NCBI GenBank assembly: GCA_022844485.1 | Contig: JALHLQ010000004.1 | Location: 27,881 to 91,880, forward strand | DNA length: 64,000 nt | Direction of reading: 5' to 3' | Source of the DNA: Xanthobacteraceae bacterium | GTDB taxonomy: Bacteria; Pseudomonadota; Alphaproteobacteria; Rhizobiales; Xanthobacteraceae | In this document: piece after piece, positions 38,820 to 49,007 of the stretch | How positions within the stretch are numbered: position 1 is the first letter of the stretch | Layout: each line of letters opens with the position of its first letter | The notes under the pieces: generated by a model | Told to the model about the DNA's origin: nothing | What the model saw: only the letters and a program-made list of their open reading frames with translations | Databases searched by the model: none | Program-made: the position numbers and the translations under genes

Positions 38820-39800
38820 ATGTTTCTGGTTACCGGGGGCGCCGGGTTTATCGGGTCGAACGTGGTGGCAAGCCTGGAGCAGGCGGGTCAGACCGTTGCC
38901 GTCAACGACCTGCTCGGCCCGGGCGATCCCAAGTGGCACAACCTCGCAAAACGCCGCCTCGCCGACCTGGTGCCGCCGGCCGCGCTGGTTCAATGGCTCG
39001 CGGGCCGCAAGCTCGACGCCGTCATCCACATGGGCGCGATCTCCGACACCACCGCCTCCGACGGGGAGCTGGTGATGGAGAACAATTTCCACCTCTCCAT
39101 GCGCCTCTTGGACTGGTGCACGCAGACCCGCACGCCCTTCATCTACGCCTCGTCGGCGGCGACCTACGGCGACGGCACCCAAGGCTTCGTCGACGACGCG
39201 ACGCCGGCCGCCTTGCGCGCGCTCAAGCCGATGAACCTCTACGGCTGGAGCAAGCATTTGTTCGACCTCGCGCTCATCGACCGCTTCGTGAAGAAGCAGC
39301 CGCTGCCGCCGCGCTGGGTGGGCCTGAAGTTCTTCAACGTCTATGGCCCGAACGAATACCACAAGGGCCACATGGCGAGCGTGCTGGCCAAGGTGTTCGC
39401 CGGCGCCAAGGCGGGGCAGCCGGTGCGCCTGTTCAAGTCGCACAAGGAAGGCATCGCCGACGGCGAGCAGCGCCGCGACTTCATTTACGTCGACGACGCG
39501 GTGGCGGTGATGCGCTGGCTCCTTGAGACGAGCGCGGTCAACGGCATCTTCAACGTCGGCACCGGCAAAGCGGAAAGCTTCCGCGACATGATCGTCGCCA
39601 TGTTCAAGGCGCTCGGCCGCGCGCCCAACATCGAATACGTCGACATGCCGGAGAATATCCGGGGGCAGTATCAGTATTTCACGCAGGCCTCGGTCGAGAA
39701 TCTGCGCCGGGCAGGGTATAACGCGGGCTTCACGCCGCTTGAGAGCGCCGTTCGTCAATACGTCACCGGCTATCTCGACGGCGCCGACCGGTACAGATAG
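38820..39800 (+). CDS. hldD: ADP-L-glycero-D-manno-heptose 6-epimerase
   Basis: [74 protein letters not shown]. Confidence 0.95.
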   Translation: MFLVTGGAGFIGSNVVASLEQAGQTVAVNDLLGPGDPKWHNLAKRRLADLVPPAALVQWLAGRKLDAVIHMGAISDTTASDGELVMENNFHLSMRLLDWCTQTRTPFIYASSAATYGDGTQGFVDDATPAALRALKPMNLYGWSKHLFDLALIDRFVKKQPLPPRWVGLKFFNVYGPNEYHKGHMASVLAKVFAGAKAGQPVRLFKSHKEGIADGEQRRDFIYVDDAVAVMRWLLETSAVNGIFNVGTGKAESFRDMIVAMFKALGRAPNIEYVDMPENIRGQYQYFTQASVENLRRAGYNAGFTPLESAVRQYVTGYLDGADRYR

Positions 39801-39804
39801 ACCC

Positions 39805-41277
39805 ATGTACGACTTCGACAAGCATCTTTCCGAACTCGCCGGCCAGACGGTTCTCGTCGTCGGCGACCTGATGCTCGACGAGTTCGTCTACGGCGAGGTG
39901 TCGCGCATTTCGCCGGAAGCGCCGACGCCGGTGATCGCCTGCAAGCGCAGCGAACTGATGGTCGGCGGCGCCGGCAACGTCGCGCGCAACCTGGTCGCGC
40001 TCGGCACGCGCTGCATCTTCGTCGGCGTCGTGGGCGACGACGACGCCGGCCGCGCGCTCACCGAGGCGTTGCGCACGCATCCGCTGATTGCGTTCGAACT
40101 GGTGGTCGATGGCGAACGCCAGACCACCCGCAAGGTGCGCTTCGTGTCGGAGCATCACTCGACGCATCTGTTGCGCGCCGACTGGGAAGTCGCGCGTCCG
40201 CTCGGCGGCGCCGCCGAGGACACGCTAATCGCCCATGCGCTCGCCGCCATACCGCGCGCCGGCGCGGTGGTGCTGTCCGACTACGCCAAGGGCGCGCTGA
40301 CGCCGCGCGTGGTGCGCGCCATCATCGACGCCGCCAATGCGCTCAACAAGCCGGTGGTGGTCGATCCTAAAGGCCGCGACTATTCGATCTATCGCGGCGC
40401 CACCATGATCACGCCCAACCGGCAGGAACTGGCAGAAGCAACGCATACCGGCGCCAAGACCGACGATGAAATCGTCAGCGCGGCGGCCGATCTGCGCGAC
40501 GCGATGGAAGCCGAGGCCGTGCTGGTCACGCGCAGCGAGGCCGGCATGACGCTGGTGGGCGAGGGTGCGCCGGTGCACGTGCCGGCCTATCCGGTGCGCG
40601 TGCGCGACGTGTCCGGCGCCGGCGACACGGTGGTGGCCGTCGTCTCCGCCATGCTGGCGATGGGCGCCGACCACGAATCCGCCATGCGCGCGGCCAATGC
40701 CGCCGCCGCGGTGGTGGTGGGAAAGCGCGGCACCGCGACGCTCACCGTCGCCGAATTGCGCTCGCGCATCCTGCCGGCCGCCTCGCTCGCCCCCGAAGAA
40801 AAGATCGTGTTCGACTGGGCGCTGCTCGAAGACCATCTTGCCGACTGGCGCAAGCAGGGCCTGCGCGTCGGCTTCACCAACGGCTGCTTCGATCTCCTGC
40901 ATCCCGGCCACGTGCGCTTGCTTGCGGCCGCGCGCGCCGCTTGCGACCGGCTGGTTCTGGGGCTGAACAGCGACGCGTCCGTCACGCGGCTGAAAGGCGA
41001 GGGCCGTCCCGTGCAGCCGGCGCAGGCGCGCGCCGAGGTTCTGGCCGCGCTCGAGGCGGTCGATCTCGTCGTCGTGTTCGAGGAGGATACGCCGGAAAAC
41101 CTGATCCGCCGCGTGAAGCCGACCGTGCTGGTCAAGGGCGGCGATTATACGCGTGAGCAGGTTGTCGGCCGCGAGATCGTCGAGGCGCTCGGCGGCGAAG
41201 TCGTGTTGATCGATCTTGTTCCGGGGCATTCGACGACATCGATCGTAGAACGCTCGCGCGGGCCCCATTCAGGTTGA
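39805..41277 (+). CDS. hldE: Bifunctional heptose 7-phosphate kinase/heptose 1-phosphate adenylyltransferase
   Basis: PfkB-like kinase ([15 protein letters not shown]) plus cytidylyltransferase-like [21 protein letters not shown]. Confidence 0.95.
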   Translation: MYDFDKHLSELAGQTVLVVGDLMLDEFVYGEVSRISPEAPTPVIACKRSELMVGGAGNVARNLVALGTRCIFVGVVGDDDAGRALTEALRTHPLIAFELVVDGERQTTRKVRFVSEHHSTHLLRADWEVARPLGGAAEDTLIAHALAAIPRAGAVVLSDYAKGALTPRVVRAIIDAANALNKPVVVDPKGRDYSIYRGATMITPNRQELAEATHTGAKTDDEIVSAAADLRDAMEAEAVLVTRSEAGMTLVGEGAPVHVPAYPVRVRDVSGAGDTVVAVVSAMLAMGADHESAMRAANAAAAVVVGKRGTATLTVAELRSRILPAASLAPEEKIVFDWALLEDHLADWRKQGLRVGFTNGCFDLLHPGHVRLLAAARAACDRLVLGLNSDASVTRLKGEGRPVQPAQARAEVLAALEAVDLVVVFEEDTPENLIRRVKPTVLVKGGDYTREQVVGREIVEALGGEVVLIDLVPGHSTTSIVERSRGPHSG

Positions 41278-41283
41278 CCCCCG

Positions 41284-42009
41284 TTGGACCGCTCATCGAT
41301 GCCTGCCGCCCACCGGCACGAAATGGAGCTTGTTGCCGCCTTCTTCGCCGGAGCGAAAGGACTTTTCGTCGAAGTTGGCGCAAACGACCCTTTCGAGCGC
41401 TCGCAAACCTGGCATTTGGAGCAAGCGGGCTGGACCGGTGTTCTGATCGAGCCGCAGCCCGATCTTGCACATAAGCTTCGCGCGGCTCGCACGGCAAAAG
41501 TGTTCGCGGTCGCCTGTTCTTCGCCGGACAAAGCCGACCGCGCACTGCCGTTGCATATAGCGGGCCCATTATCCGCGCTCGATCGCGATCGCATGGCGCC
41601 AGGCGCCGTTCCCGAAGCGCTCATCCAGGTGCCGATCAGAACTCTCGACAGCATTCTCGAAGAAGCGGGAGTCCCGACCGGTTTCGAGTTCCTTTCTATC
41701 GATGTCGAGGGCCACGAACTCGAAGTATTGAGCGGTTTCGATTTGGCCCGGTGGCGGCCGATGCTGATCCTGTTGGAAGACCATGTCGCAGACCTGGCCA
41801 AGCACCGCTTTTTGATTGGCGCCGGATATCGTTTGATCCGCCGCTATGAAAACAACGGCTGGTACGTGCCAGCCGAATCGGCGGTGCGACGTCAGTGGGC
41901 CGACTGCTGGGAAATCGTACGAAAATACTATTTGGCGCTGCCGTTTCGCATCCTGCGCAATCTTTCGCGCCAGATACGCGCGCGCGTCAGTGGCCGGTTT
42001 CGCGCCTGA
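41284..42009 (+). CDS. FkbM-family methyltransferase
   Basis: KGLFVEVGANDPFERSQTWHLEQAGWTGVLIEPQPDLAHKLR; FEFLSIDVEGHELEVLSGFDL; start uncertain (TTG 41284 or in-frame ATG downstream). Confidence 0.82.
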   Translation: MDRSSMPAAHRHEMELVAAFFAGAKGLFVEVGANDPFERSQTWHLEQAGWTGVLIEPQPDLAHKLRAARTAKVFAVACSSPDKADRALPLHIAGPLSALDRDRMAPGAVPEALIQVPIRTLDSILEEAGVPTGFEFLSIDVEGHELEVLSGFDLARWRPMLILLEDHVADLAKHRFLIGAGYRLIRRYENNGWYVPAESAVRRQWADCWEIVRKYYLALPFRILRNLSRQIRARVSGRFRA

Positions 42010-42784
42010 TGGTCTTTTCCTCCGGCCGCTGCCAGCCTTGCTGTTCCTCGTAGCGCTTGGCGTAACGGTAGAACGTGCCCTCGAAATTGCCGAAGGCGAT
42101 GACGAAACCGGCCCAGCCGTCGAGGAAGCCGCGCTTGAAGACATAGTGCTTGATGAACGACCACAGGCCGTGGCCGAAGGCGCTCGCCATCGACACGCGC
42201 TTGCCGGCGAGCTTGGGCACGCCGAGCGTCGAGTAGCGGTTCATCTTCTGGATCAGTTCGTCGAGATTGCGGAAGGGATATTGCCAGACCGCGTTCTTTA
42301 AGACGCCGAGCGGCTTGCCGCTCAGATTCTCGAAGCCCTCGTGCACCGGCTCAAGCGTGTAGCGCATGCTCCCCTTTCGGAAGAGCTGCGGCTGGCGGAA
42401 GTTCGGATACCAGCCCGAGCCCTTGATCCAGCGCCCCATCATGTAGCTGCGGCGCGGCACCAGGTAGACGTCGTGCGCCGGCTGGCTGGCGATCAGCGCC
42501 AGGATTTCGTCGCGCACCGCCTCGGTGCAGCGCTCGTCCGAATCCAGGCTGAAGATCCATTCGTGCTGGCACGCTTCCAGCGCCTTGTTGCGCAGGTCGC
42601 CGAAGCCCTTGAATTCCACGTCCACCACGCGCGCGCCGAGCGCGGTGGCCAGCGCGGCCGTGCGGTCGGTGCTGAACGAATCGACCACGACCACCTCGTC
42701 CGCCCACAACACGCTGGAGACGGCGGCCTCGATCTTTTCTTCCTGGTTATAGGCCAGGATGTAGGCGGTTATTTTTGGCGTCAT
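41987..42784 (-). CDS. Glycosyltransferase family 2, WaaE/KdtX-like
   Basis: KITAYILAYNQEEKIEAAVSSVLWADEVVVVDSFSTDRTAALA; FSLDSDERCT; NFEGTFYRYAKRYEEQQGW. Confidence 0.88.
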   Translation of the reverse strand: MTPKITAYILAYNQEEKIEAAVSSVLWADEVVVVDSFSTDRTAALATALGARVVDVEFKGFGDLRNKALEACQHEWIFSLDSDERCTEAVRDEILALIASQPAHDVYLVPRRSYMMGRWIKGSGWYPNFRQPQLFRKGSMRYTLEPVHEGFENLSGKPLGVLKNAVWQYPFRNLDELIQKMNRYSTLGVPKLAGKRVSMASAFGHGLWSFIKHYVFKRGFLDGWAGFVIAFGNFEGTFYRYAKRYEEQQGWQRPEEKTIRRETGH

Positions 42785-42898
42785 CGGCGTGGATTCGTTA
42801 AGGCGGGCCGGACGTTACCATTGCCGGCGGGCGCCGCCCTAGGGGTTTGTCGCCGCCGCGAACATCGGATAAGCCTCACGGCAAGGAGCAGGGCGCCC

Positions 42899-43735
42899 GT
42901 GGCCGAGCTGATTTCCGTCATCGTCACCACTTACAACCGCGAGGACGCGCTCGCGGCGGTGCTGCGCTCGCTCGCGCAGCAGACCGATCCCGACTTCGAG
43001 GTGGTCGTGGCGGACGACGGTTCGGGGCCTGACACTGCGGCACTCGTGGAGGCCGAGAAGGCCCGGATCGGCCACCGCGTCGAGCACGTCTGGCACGAGG
43101 ACCGCGGCTTCCGCGCCGCCGAAATCCGCAACCGCGCGGTCCTCGTTGCGCGCGGCGCCTATGTGATTTTCCTCGACGGCGACTGCATCGTGCGGCCCGA
43201 TTTCGTCGCCACCCACCGGCGGCTCGCCGAACGCGGCTGCTTCGTCACCGGCAACCGAATTTTGCTGTCGCCCGAACTGACCGCCGCGGTGCTGCGCGAG
43301 CACCAGGCGCCCGAGCGCTGGAGCGCCGCGCGCTGGCTGCGCGAGCGCCTGCGCGGCGGCGTCAACCGGCTTTCGGCGCTATTGCATCTGCCGCTCGGCC
43401 CGTTGCGCCGGTTGCGGCAGAGCGCCTGGCGCGGCGCGCGCTCCTGCAATCTTGCGGTCTGGCGCGCCGATCTCGACCGCGTCGACGGCTTCGACGCCGG
43501 CTATAGCGGCTGGGGCAAGGAGGATTCCGACATCATCGTGCGCCTGCTGCGCGCCGGGGTGCGCCGCAAGGACGGCGTCTTCGCCACCGGGGTGATCCAT
43601 CTCTGGCACAAGGAGGCCGACCGTTCGCAGCTTGCGGAGAACGAGCGCAAGCTCGCCGATATCGTCGCCGGCGAGGGCGTGCGCGCGCAACGCGGCCTGT
43701 CGGCGCTGGCGCCGGCCAAGACGGCGATGGGCTGA
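42899..43735 (+). CDS. Glycosyltransferase family 2
   Basis: ISVIVTTYNREDALAAVLRSLAQQTDPDFEVVVADDGSG; IFLDGDCIVRPDFV; GYSGWGKEDSDIIVRLLRAGV; GTG start. Confidence 0.88.
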   Translation: MAELISVIVTTYNREDALAAVLRSLAQQTDPDFEVVVADDGSGPDTAALVEAEKARIGHRVEHVWHEDRGFRAAEIRNRAVLVARGAYVIFLDGDCIVRPDFVATHRRLAERGCFVTGNRILLSPELTAAVLREHQAPERWSAARWLRERLRGGVNRLSALLHLPLGPLRRLRQSAWRGARSCNLAVWRADLDRVDGFDAGYSGWGKEDSDIIVRLLRAGVRRKDGVFATGVIHLWHKEADRSQLAENERKLADIVAGEGVRAQRGLSALAPAKTAMG

Positions 43736-43738
43736 GCC

Positions 43739-44983
43739 ATGGGCGGAACCGCACTGATTGGCGGACTCGATCGCGCCAAGCTTGAGCGCATCGCCGAGGG
43801 CCTCGTGATCGCCACCGCGGTGGCGATGCCCTGGTCGACCTCGGCCGTCTCGATTTTGCTGGTGCTCTGGCTGCTGGTGCTGATCCCCACGCTCGACTGG
43901 CCGGGCTTGCGCCGCGAACTTTTGACCCCGGCGGGCGGCTTGCCGGTGCTGCTCGTGGCGCTCGGCGTGCTCGGCATGCTGTGGGCGGAAGTGAGCTGGC
44001 CGGAACGATGGAATGGTATCGGATCGTTTTTCAAGCTCGCGATGATACCGCTTTTGTTTATTCAGTTTCGCCGCTCCGATCGCGGCCATCTCGTGTTTGC
44101 CGGTTTTGTCCTCTCGTGCGTGGTTTTGCTTCTGTGGTCGTTCGCGCTGACGTACTGGCAAGGGTCGCCGCTCCATTTTTCGCGAGATTTTGGCGTGCCC
44201 GTGAGAAATGCGGCGAGCCAGAGCGGGGAGTTCGCGACGTGCATTTTTGGGCTTTTGTTTCTCGGCTATGAAGCGATGGCTCGGCGGCAATGGCTGCTGC
44301 TTCTCGGCCTCGTGGCGGTGATACTCGGCATGCTGGCGAATATCCTTTTCGTGGCGACGGGTCGTACGGCGCTCATCGTCATTCTCGTTTTGCTTGTGCT
44401 GTTCGCGGCTAGAACGTTGAGCCTGCGCGGTATTGTTCTTTTACTTGCAGGCGCAGGTGTGGTGGTGGCCGCAGCGTGGTCCACGTCGCCATATTTGCGC
44501 GACCGCACCGCGGCGGTCTGGCGAGACATCCAGGAATACGAAGCAGCCAATCAGCGCAATTCAACAAGTGAGCGTATCGAGTTCGCCAAGAATTCGATCG
44601 AGTTTATCATCCGCGCTCCGATTATCGGCCATGGCACCGGCTCGATCGCCGATTTGTTTGCCAAGTCGTCGATCGGGAAAACAGGCGCCGCCGCCTCAGC
44701 CACAACCAATCCGCATAATCAAACCTTCGCAGTCGCCATCCAACTGGGCATCGTCGGGGCCGCCGTGCTGTGGGCGATGTGGATCGCGCATTTGCTCCTG
44801 TTCCGCGGGACCGGCCTGGCGGAATGGGTCGGCCTGCTGATCGTCGTGCAGAACATCGTCGGGTCGTTGTTCAACTCGCACCTGTTCGACTTCCTGCAAG
44901 GCTGGGTCTACGTGCTCGGCGTCGGCGTCGCCGGCGGCATGGTTCTAAAACGACGCGCGGCAGAAAAGCCGCCCGCGCAATGA
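43739..44983 (+). CDS. waaL: O-antigen ligase-like membrane protein
   Basis: Multi-TM; AMPWSTSAVSILLVLWLL; PIIGHGTGSI ... NPHNQTFAVAIQLGIVG typical of the Wzy_C/WaaL family. Confidence 0.82.
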   Translation: MGGTALIGGLDRAKLERIAEGLVIATAVAMPWSTSAVSILLVLWLLVLIPTLDWPGLRRELLTPAGGLPVLLVALGVLGMLWAEVSWPERWNGIGSFFKLAMIPLLFIQFRRSDRGHLVFAGFVLSCVVLLLWSFALTYWQGSPLHFSRDFGVPVRNAASQSGEFATCIFGLLFLGYEAMARRQWLLLLGLVAVILGMLANILFVATGRTALIVILVLLVLFAARTLSLRGIVLLLAGAGVVVAAAWSTSPYLRDRTAAVWRDIQEYEAANQRNSTSERIEFAKNSIEFIIRAPIIGHGTGSIADLFAKSSIGKTGAAASATTNPHNQTFAVAIQLGIVGAAVLWAMWIAHLLLFRGTGLAEWVGLLIVVQNIVGSLFNSHLFDFLQGWVYVLGVGVAGGMVLKRRAAEKPPAQ

Positions 44984-46056
44984 CCGAGCCGCTCACCCTT
45001 GGTGCCTCGCCGCGCATCCTGGTGATCGCCTTGCGCCGGATCGGCGATGTGCTGCTGACCACGCCCCTGATCCGCAGCCTCAAGCGCGCCTGGCCGCTGG
45101 CCTCGATCGACGCGCTGGTGTTCGCCGACACCGCCGGCATCCTCGACGGCAATCCCGACCTCGACCGCGTCATCCCGATGGCGCCGCGCTCGGCGGGCAA
45201 CGCGGTGCTGGCGGCGCAGCTGTTTCGCCAATACGATTTGGCGATCTCCACGCAGCCGGGCGACCGCCCGACGGCCTTCGCAATCCTGGCTGGCCGCCGG
45301 CGCGCCGCGCCGGTGGAAGCGCGCCTGAGCGGGCGCATCAAGCGCGCACTGCTCCAGCGCAGCGTTCCCGCCGCCAGTGGTCGTCATCGTGTCGAGGAAA
45401 TATTGCGGCTGGCCGACGCGCTTGGTATCGCGCGCGTGCCGGAGCTGGTCTGCCCCCGCCCGCGTCCGGTCGAGGGATTGCCCGCGGGCGCTTACGCGGT
45501 GATCCACGCGGCGCCGATGTACCGCTACAAGCAATGGACGGTGGAAGGCTGGCGCGCCGTTGCAGACGCGCTTTCCGCGCAAGGACTGACGGTGATTTCG
45601 ACCGGCGGCCCGGCCGAAAGCGAGCGGCGTTACCTCGACGCGGTGTGGCGCGGCGGGCCGGTCCTGCGCCTAGACGGGAAACTCGACTGGCCGCAGCTGG
45701 CCGGGCTGCTCGCCAAGGCGCGCGTCTATGTCGGGCCCGACACGTCGGTAACGCATCTCGCCGTTGCGGCGGGATGTCCGACCGTAGCGCTTTACGGCCC
45801 GACCGATCCGCGGCTGTGGGCGCCCTGGCCGGCGGGCGGTCTCGCCGAGCCTTGGGCGGCGACGGGGCGAATCCAGCGCCGCGGCAATGTCTGGCTGGTG
45901 CAGCATGCGTTCCCGTGCACGCCCTGCCAGCTCGAAGGCTGCGAGCGGCGGCTGGAAAGCTACAGTGCTTGTCTCGATGAGCTGCCGGCGGCGCAGGTGA
46001 TCGAGGCGGTGACGGGTGCCCTCGGCGTCTCTCAGCCCGCCAATATCTTGCGATAG
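44980..46056 (+). CDS. Glycosyltransferase family 9 (heptosyltransferase III/WaaQ-like)
   Basis: ILVIALRRIGDVLLTTPLIRSLKRAWPLASIDALVF; VYVGPDTSVTHLAVAAGCPTVALYGPTDP; ATGA overlap with waaL. Confidence 0.87.
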   Translation: MTEPLTLGASPRILVIALRRIGDVLLTTPLIRSLKRAWPLASIDALVFADTAGILDGNPDLDRVIPMAPRSAGNAVLAAQLFRQYDLAISTQPGDRPTAFAILAGRRRAAPVEARLSGRIKRALLQRSVPAASGRHRVEEILRLADALGIARVPELVCPRPRPVEGLPAGAYAVIHAAPMYRYKQWTVEGWRAVADALSAQGLTVISTGGPAESERRYLDAVWRGGPVLRLDGKLDWPQLAGLLAKARVYVGPDTSVTHLAVAAGCPTVALYGPTDPRLWAPWPAGGLAEPWAATGRIQRRGNVWLVQHAFPCTPCQLEGCERRLESYSACLDELPAAQVIEAVTGALGVSQPANILR

Positions 46057-47186
46057 AGCGCGACCACGGCCGGCGCGATCTTGTCGGTGGCGAACTCGTT
46101 TTCGGCCAGCGCGCGGCTGGCGGCGCCGAAGCGCGCGCGTAAATCCGCGTCGTGCGCCAGGCGAGCAACCGCGTCGGCCAGCGCGGGCGCATCATCGGGC
46201 GGCACCAGCAGCGCGTTGACGTCCGCCCGCGCGATCTGCCGGCAGCCCGGCACGTCGGTCGCCACGATGGCGCGGCCGCAGGCCGCCGCCTCGAGCAGGC
46301 TCTTCGGCAACCCTTCGCGGCGCGAGCCGAGCACGGCGATGTGCGCGCGCGCCCAAAGCGTGCGGATGTCGGCGACATGGCCGAGCACCTCGACGCCGGG
46401 CTGGCGCCGCCAGGCCTCGATTTCCTGTTGCGGGATCGAGGCCGGGTTGGCGGGGTCGGCGTCGCCCGCGATCAGCAGCCGCACGTTCTCGCCGCGCGCG
46501 GTCAGCAAAGCTTGCGCGGCGACCAGCGTGCGCAGGCCTTTGTCGTCGAGCAGCCGGCCGGCATAAGCCATCGTTATGGGCCCCTTGGGTTCCGGCGAGG
46601 GCAGCAGTCGGTCGGTATCGACGCCCGAGCCCGGGATGAGGACGAGGTGCGAAGGCGCGATGCCGAGGCTTGTCATCAGCGCGTAATCGTCCGGGTTCTG
46701 CACCAGCACGGTGGAGGAGGGGCCGCTGAGCAGGACGCGCAGGATCGGCCGCAGCAGGGTGCGCAGCATGACGGCCTTGGGCGAGGCGGAGGTGAAGGCG
46801 AAGCCGAGCCCGGTCAGCGCCGTTACGCGCTTGAGCGGCAGGCCGAGCGCGGCGATCGAGCCGACGATGGCGGGCCATAAAGCCACCATGTGCACGAGGT
46901 CGGGGGCGACGGTGCGGTAGGTTCGCCGTACCTCCTTGATCGCGCGCAGGAAATCGATGGGGTTCGTGCTGCCGCGCCGCCAGGTGAGCGGGTGGAGCTG
47001 GAAGCCTTCCGCGGCGATGGCGGCGGCGCCGGCGGCAACGCGGGTGGCAACGTGAACGTCAACACCATCGTCACGCGCCGCCCGCGCCATCGGCAACCGG
47101 TGCGAGAGGAAGTACCAATCTTCGGTGACCAGGTAGAGGAGCCGGCGCCTCGCCGGCGTCCGCGCGGTCCCGCGATGCTCGCTCAT
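46032..47186 (-). CDS. Glycosyltransferase, GT4 family
   Basis: LLYLVTEDWYFLSHRLPMARAARDDGVDVHVATRV; LGSRREGLPKSLLEAAACGRAIVATDVPGCRQI. Confidence 0.9.
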   Translation of the reverse strand: MSEHRGTARTPARRRLLYLVTEDWYFLSHRLPMARAARDDGVDVHVATRVAAGAAAIAAEGFQLHPLTWRRGSTNPIDFLRAIKEVRRTYRTVAPDLVHMVALWPAIVGSIAALGLPLKRVTALTGLGFAFTSASPKAVMLRTLLRPILRVLLSGPSSTVLVQNPDDYALMTSLGIAPSHLVLIPGSGVDTDRLLPSPEPKGPITMAYAGRLLDDKGLRTLVAAQALLTARGENVRLLIAGDADPANPASIPQQEIEAWRRQPGVEVLGHVADIRTLWARAHIAVLGSRREGLPKSLLEAAACGRAIVATDVPGCRQIARADVNALLVPPDDAPALADAVARLAHDADLRARFGAASRALAENEFATDKIAPAVVALYRKILAG

Positions 47187-47506
47187 GGCGCCGGATATTT
47201 GTCGCCGATGACGGAAGGCAGCTTGACGACGACCGTGATCGCGTCGGTGACCGCCTTGAAGCTCGTGGTTTCGCCGGGCGCGAGCTTGATGATGTCGCCG
47301 CTGTTCAAGCGACGTCCGCACATCTCGACGCTGCCTTCGAGCACCAGCGTGACCTCCGCCGCCTGCTTGTGAAAGTGCGCGCTCTCCTGATCGCCGGCCT
47401 TGTAGCGCTTGACGCCAACCTCGGCGGCGGCGGTGCGCAGAGCGCTGGGCGCGAAATCGCCGACGAACCAGCCTTTGACCATCTTGTTAAGGTCGAAGAT
47501 TTCCAA
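47183..47506 (-). CDS. Cupin-fold protein
   Basis: VGVKRYKAGDQESAHFHKQAAEVTLVLEGSVEMCGRRLNSGDIIKLAPGETTSFKAV. Confidence 0.78.
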   Translation of the reverse strand: MEIFDLNKMVKGWFVGDFAPSALRTAAAEVGVKRYKAGDQESAHFHKQAAEVTLVLEGSVEMCGRRLNSGDIIKLAPGETTSFKAVTDAITVVVKLPSVIGDKYPAP

Positions 47507-49007
47507 CGCGCTGTTCTCCCCGCAAAAACGTGATGTAGGCGTCGAGATCTTCCGGCACGCCGATGCCGTGCATTGCCGCCTGCTCGATCTCGTAGACGCC
47601 GACCCTCTGGCCCTGCGCGATCATGTAGTTGTAGACGGGGCAGGTGTAGAACTCGTTGTTCACGCGGTCGTTGCGCGCGATCATGTCGACGGCGGCGTCG
47701 ATGAAGTAGGCGGCCTTCGCGAAGAAGTAGATGCCGACGGTGGCGAGGTCGGAGATCGCCACCTTCTCGCGCACTTCGACGACCATGCCGGCGTCGTCGG
47801 TGCGCGCGTAAGACCATTTCGGATTGCCGCCGGGCTCGCGGAATACCAGGATCGAGCCGTCGAGCTTGCGCTCCAGGCAGTCATTGATGAAGCGCGAGCA
47901 GTCGAAGTCGACGATCTGGTCGCAATTGGCGATCAGCAAAGGCGCATCGCGGTCGATCTCGCGCCGCGCCAGTAGCACGGTGCAGACGGAGCCTTCGGTC
48001 AGCCGGTCGACGGCGACCACGCGGACGCCGCGGTCCTTCGTCAGCGCCTGGGCGAGTTCCGGCTCCGCGTCGAGATGCGCCTTGCGGGCCAGCAGCACGA
48101 CGTCGAAGGCCGTGTGGTCGAGATTTTCGAGCACGCGCCAGATCATCGGCTTGCCGCAGACGTCGATGAACGGCTTCGGCAATCGGTACCCGGCCTTGGC
48201 GAAGCGCGAGCCGTCGCCGGCCATCGGGATGACCAGGGTCGGCTTCTTCGGCGCGAACCCGTAGTCGATCCGCTTCGACAGCAGCGCCTCTTCGAACTCC
48301 ATGATCTTTTGCGGGCTGTAGAGCGGATAATAACGGTCGGCCGCGATCTGATGATAGCCGATGTTTTTTGCCGCCAGGACCATCTCGTTGAGCGCCTGCG
48401 AGATGAAGAAGGCCTCGTGCACCGGATTGTTGTTCAGAAGGACGCGCCTGGCCGCTTCGATGAAGTCGCCGCCACGGCGGAAATAATAGAGCCCGGCGAT
48501 GGCCTGCCGGCTGATCACCCGCTTTTCAGCCGTCTCGACTACGCGGCCGCTGTCGTCGCTGCGAACGTAGGAAAAGCGCGGATGGGTCGAAATGAAGGTG
48601 AGGACGCCCGCATCCAGCCGCCGGCGGCGGAAATCGTCGAGCGCCTGGCTGACGTCCGCGAGCAGAACCTGGTCGCCGTTGGCGATGATCAACTCTTCGT
48701 CCGGATCGATGTGGTCGATCGCCATCAGGCACGAACAGATGGCGCCCTGGGTGGGCGCCGTTATCTGCACGATACTCGCCCGCTGCGCTCCGACCACGAC
48801 CTTGACGACGTCGTCGAGGCTGTAGGACTTGCAGTCCTGTTCCTGCACCACGAACGTGAAGCGTGGATGGCCGGCCACCGCCAGCAGCCCGCGCAGCGTA
48901 TGCTCGATCAGCGGCGTGCCGCAGATGTCGACCAGCGGCTTCGGGAAGACGAACTGGCCTTCCGGAAAATAACGGTCGCGCCCGGCGATGGGGATGAGGA
49001 TATTCAC
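47487..49007 (-). CDS. Fused double sugar-nucleotidyltransferase-like protein (two NTP_transferase domains)
   Basis: Domain 1 MNILIPIAGRDRYFPEGQFVFPKPLVDICGTPLIEHTL; domain 2 PTLVIPMAGDGSRFAKAGYRLPKPFIDVCGKPMIWRVL; both with IANGDQ/IANCDQ motif. Confidence 0.85.
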   Translation of the reverse strand: MNILIPIAGRDRYFPEGQFVFPKPLVDICGTPLIEHTLRGLLAVAGHPRFTFVVQEQDCKSYSLDDVVKVVVGAQRASIVQITAPTQGAICSCLMAIDHIDPDEELIIANGDQVLLADVSQALDDFRRRRLDAGVLTFISTHPRFSYVRSDDSGRVVETAEKRVISRQAIAGLYYFRRGGDFIEAARRVLLNNNPVHEAFFISQALNEMVLAAKNIGYHQIAADRYYPLYSPQKIMEFEEALLSKRIDYGFAPKKPTLVIPMAGDGSRFAKAGYRLPKPFIDVCGKPMIWRVLENLDHTAFDVVLLARKAHLDAEPELAQALTKDRGVRVVAVDRLTEGSVCTVLLARREIDRDAPLLIANCDQIVDFDCSRFINDCLERKLDGSILVFREPGGNPKWSYARTDDAGMVVEVREKVAISDLATVGIYFFAKAAYFIDAAVDMIARNDRVNNEFYTCPVYNYMIAQGQRVGVYEIEQAAMHGIGVPEDLDAYITFLRGEQRVGNLRP

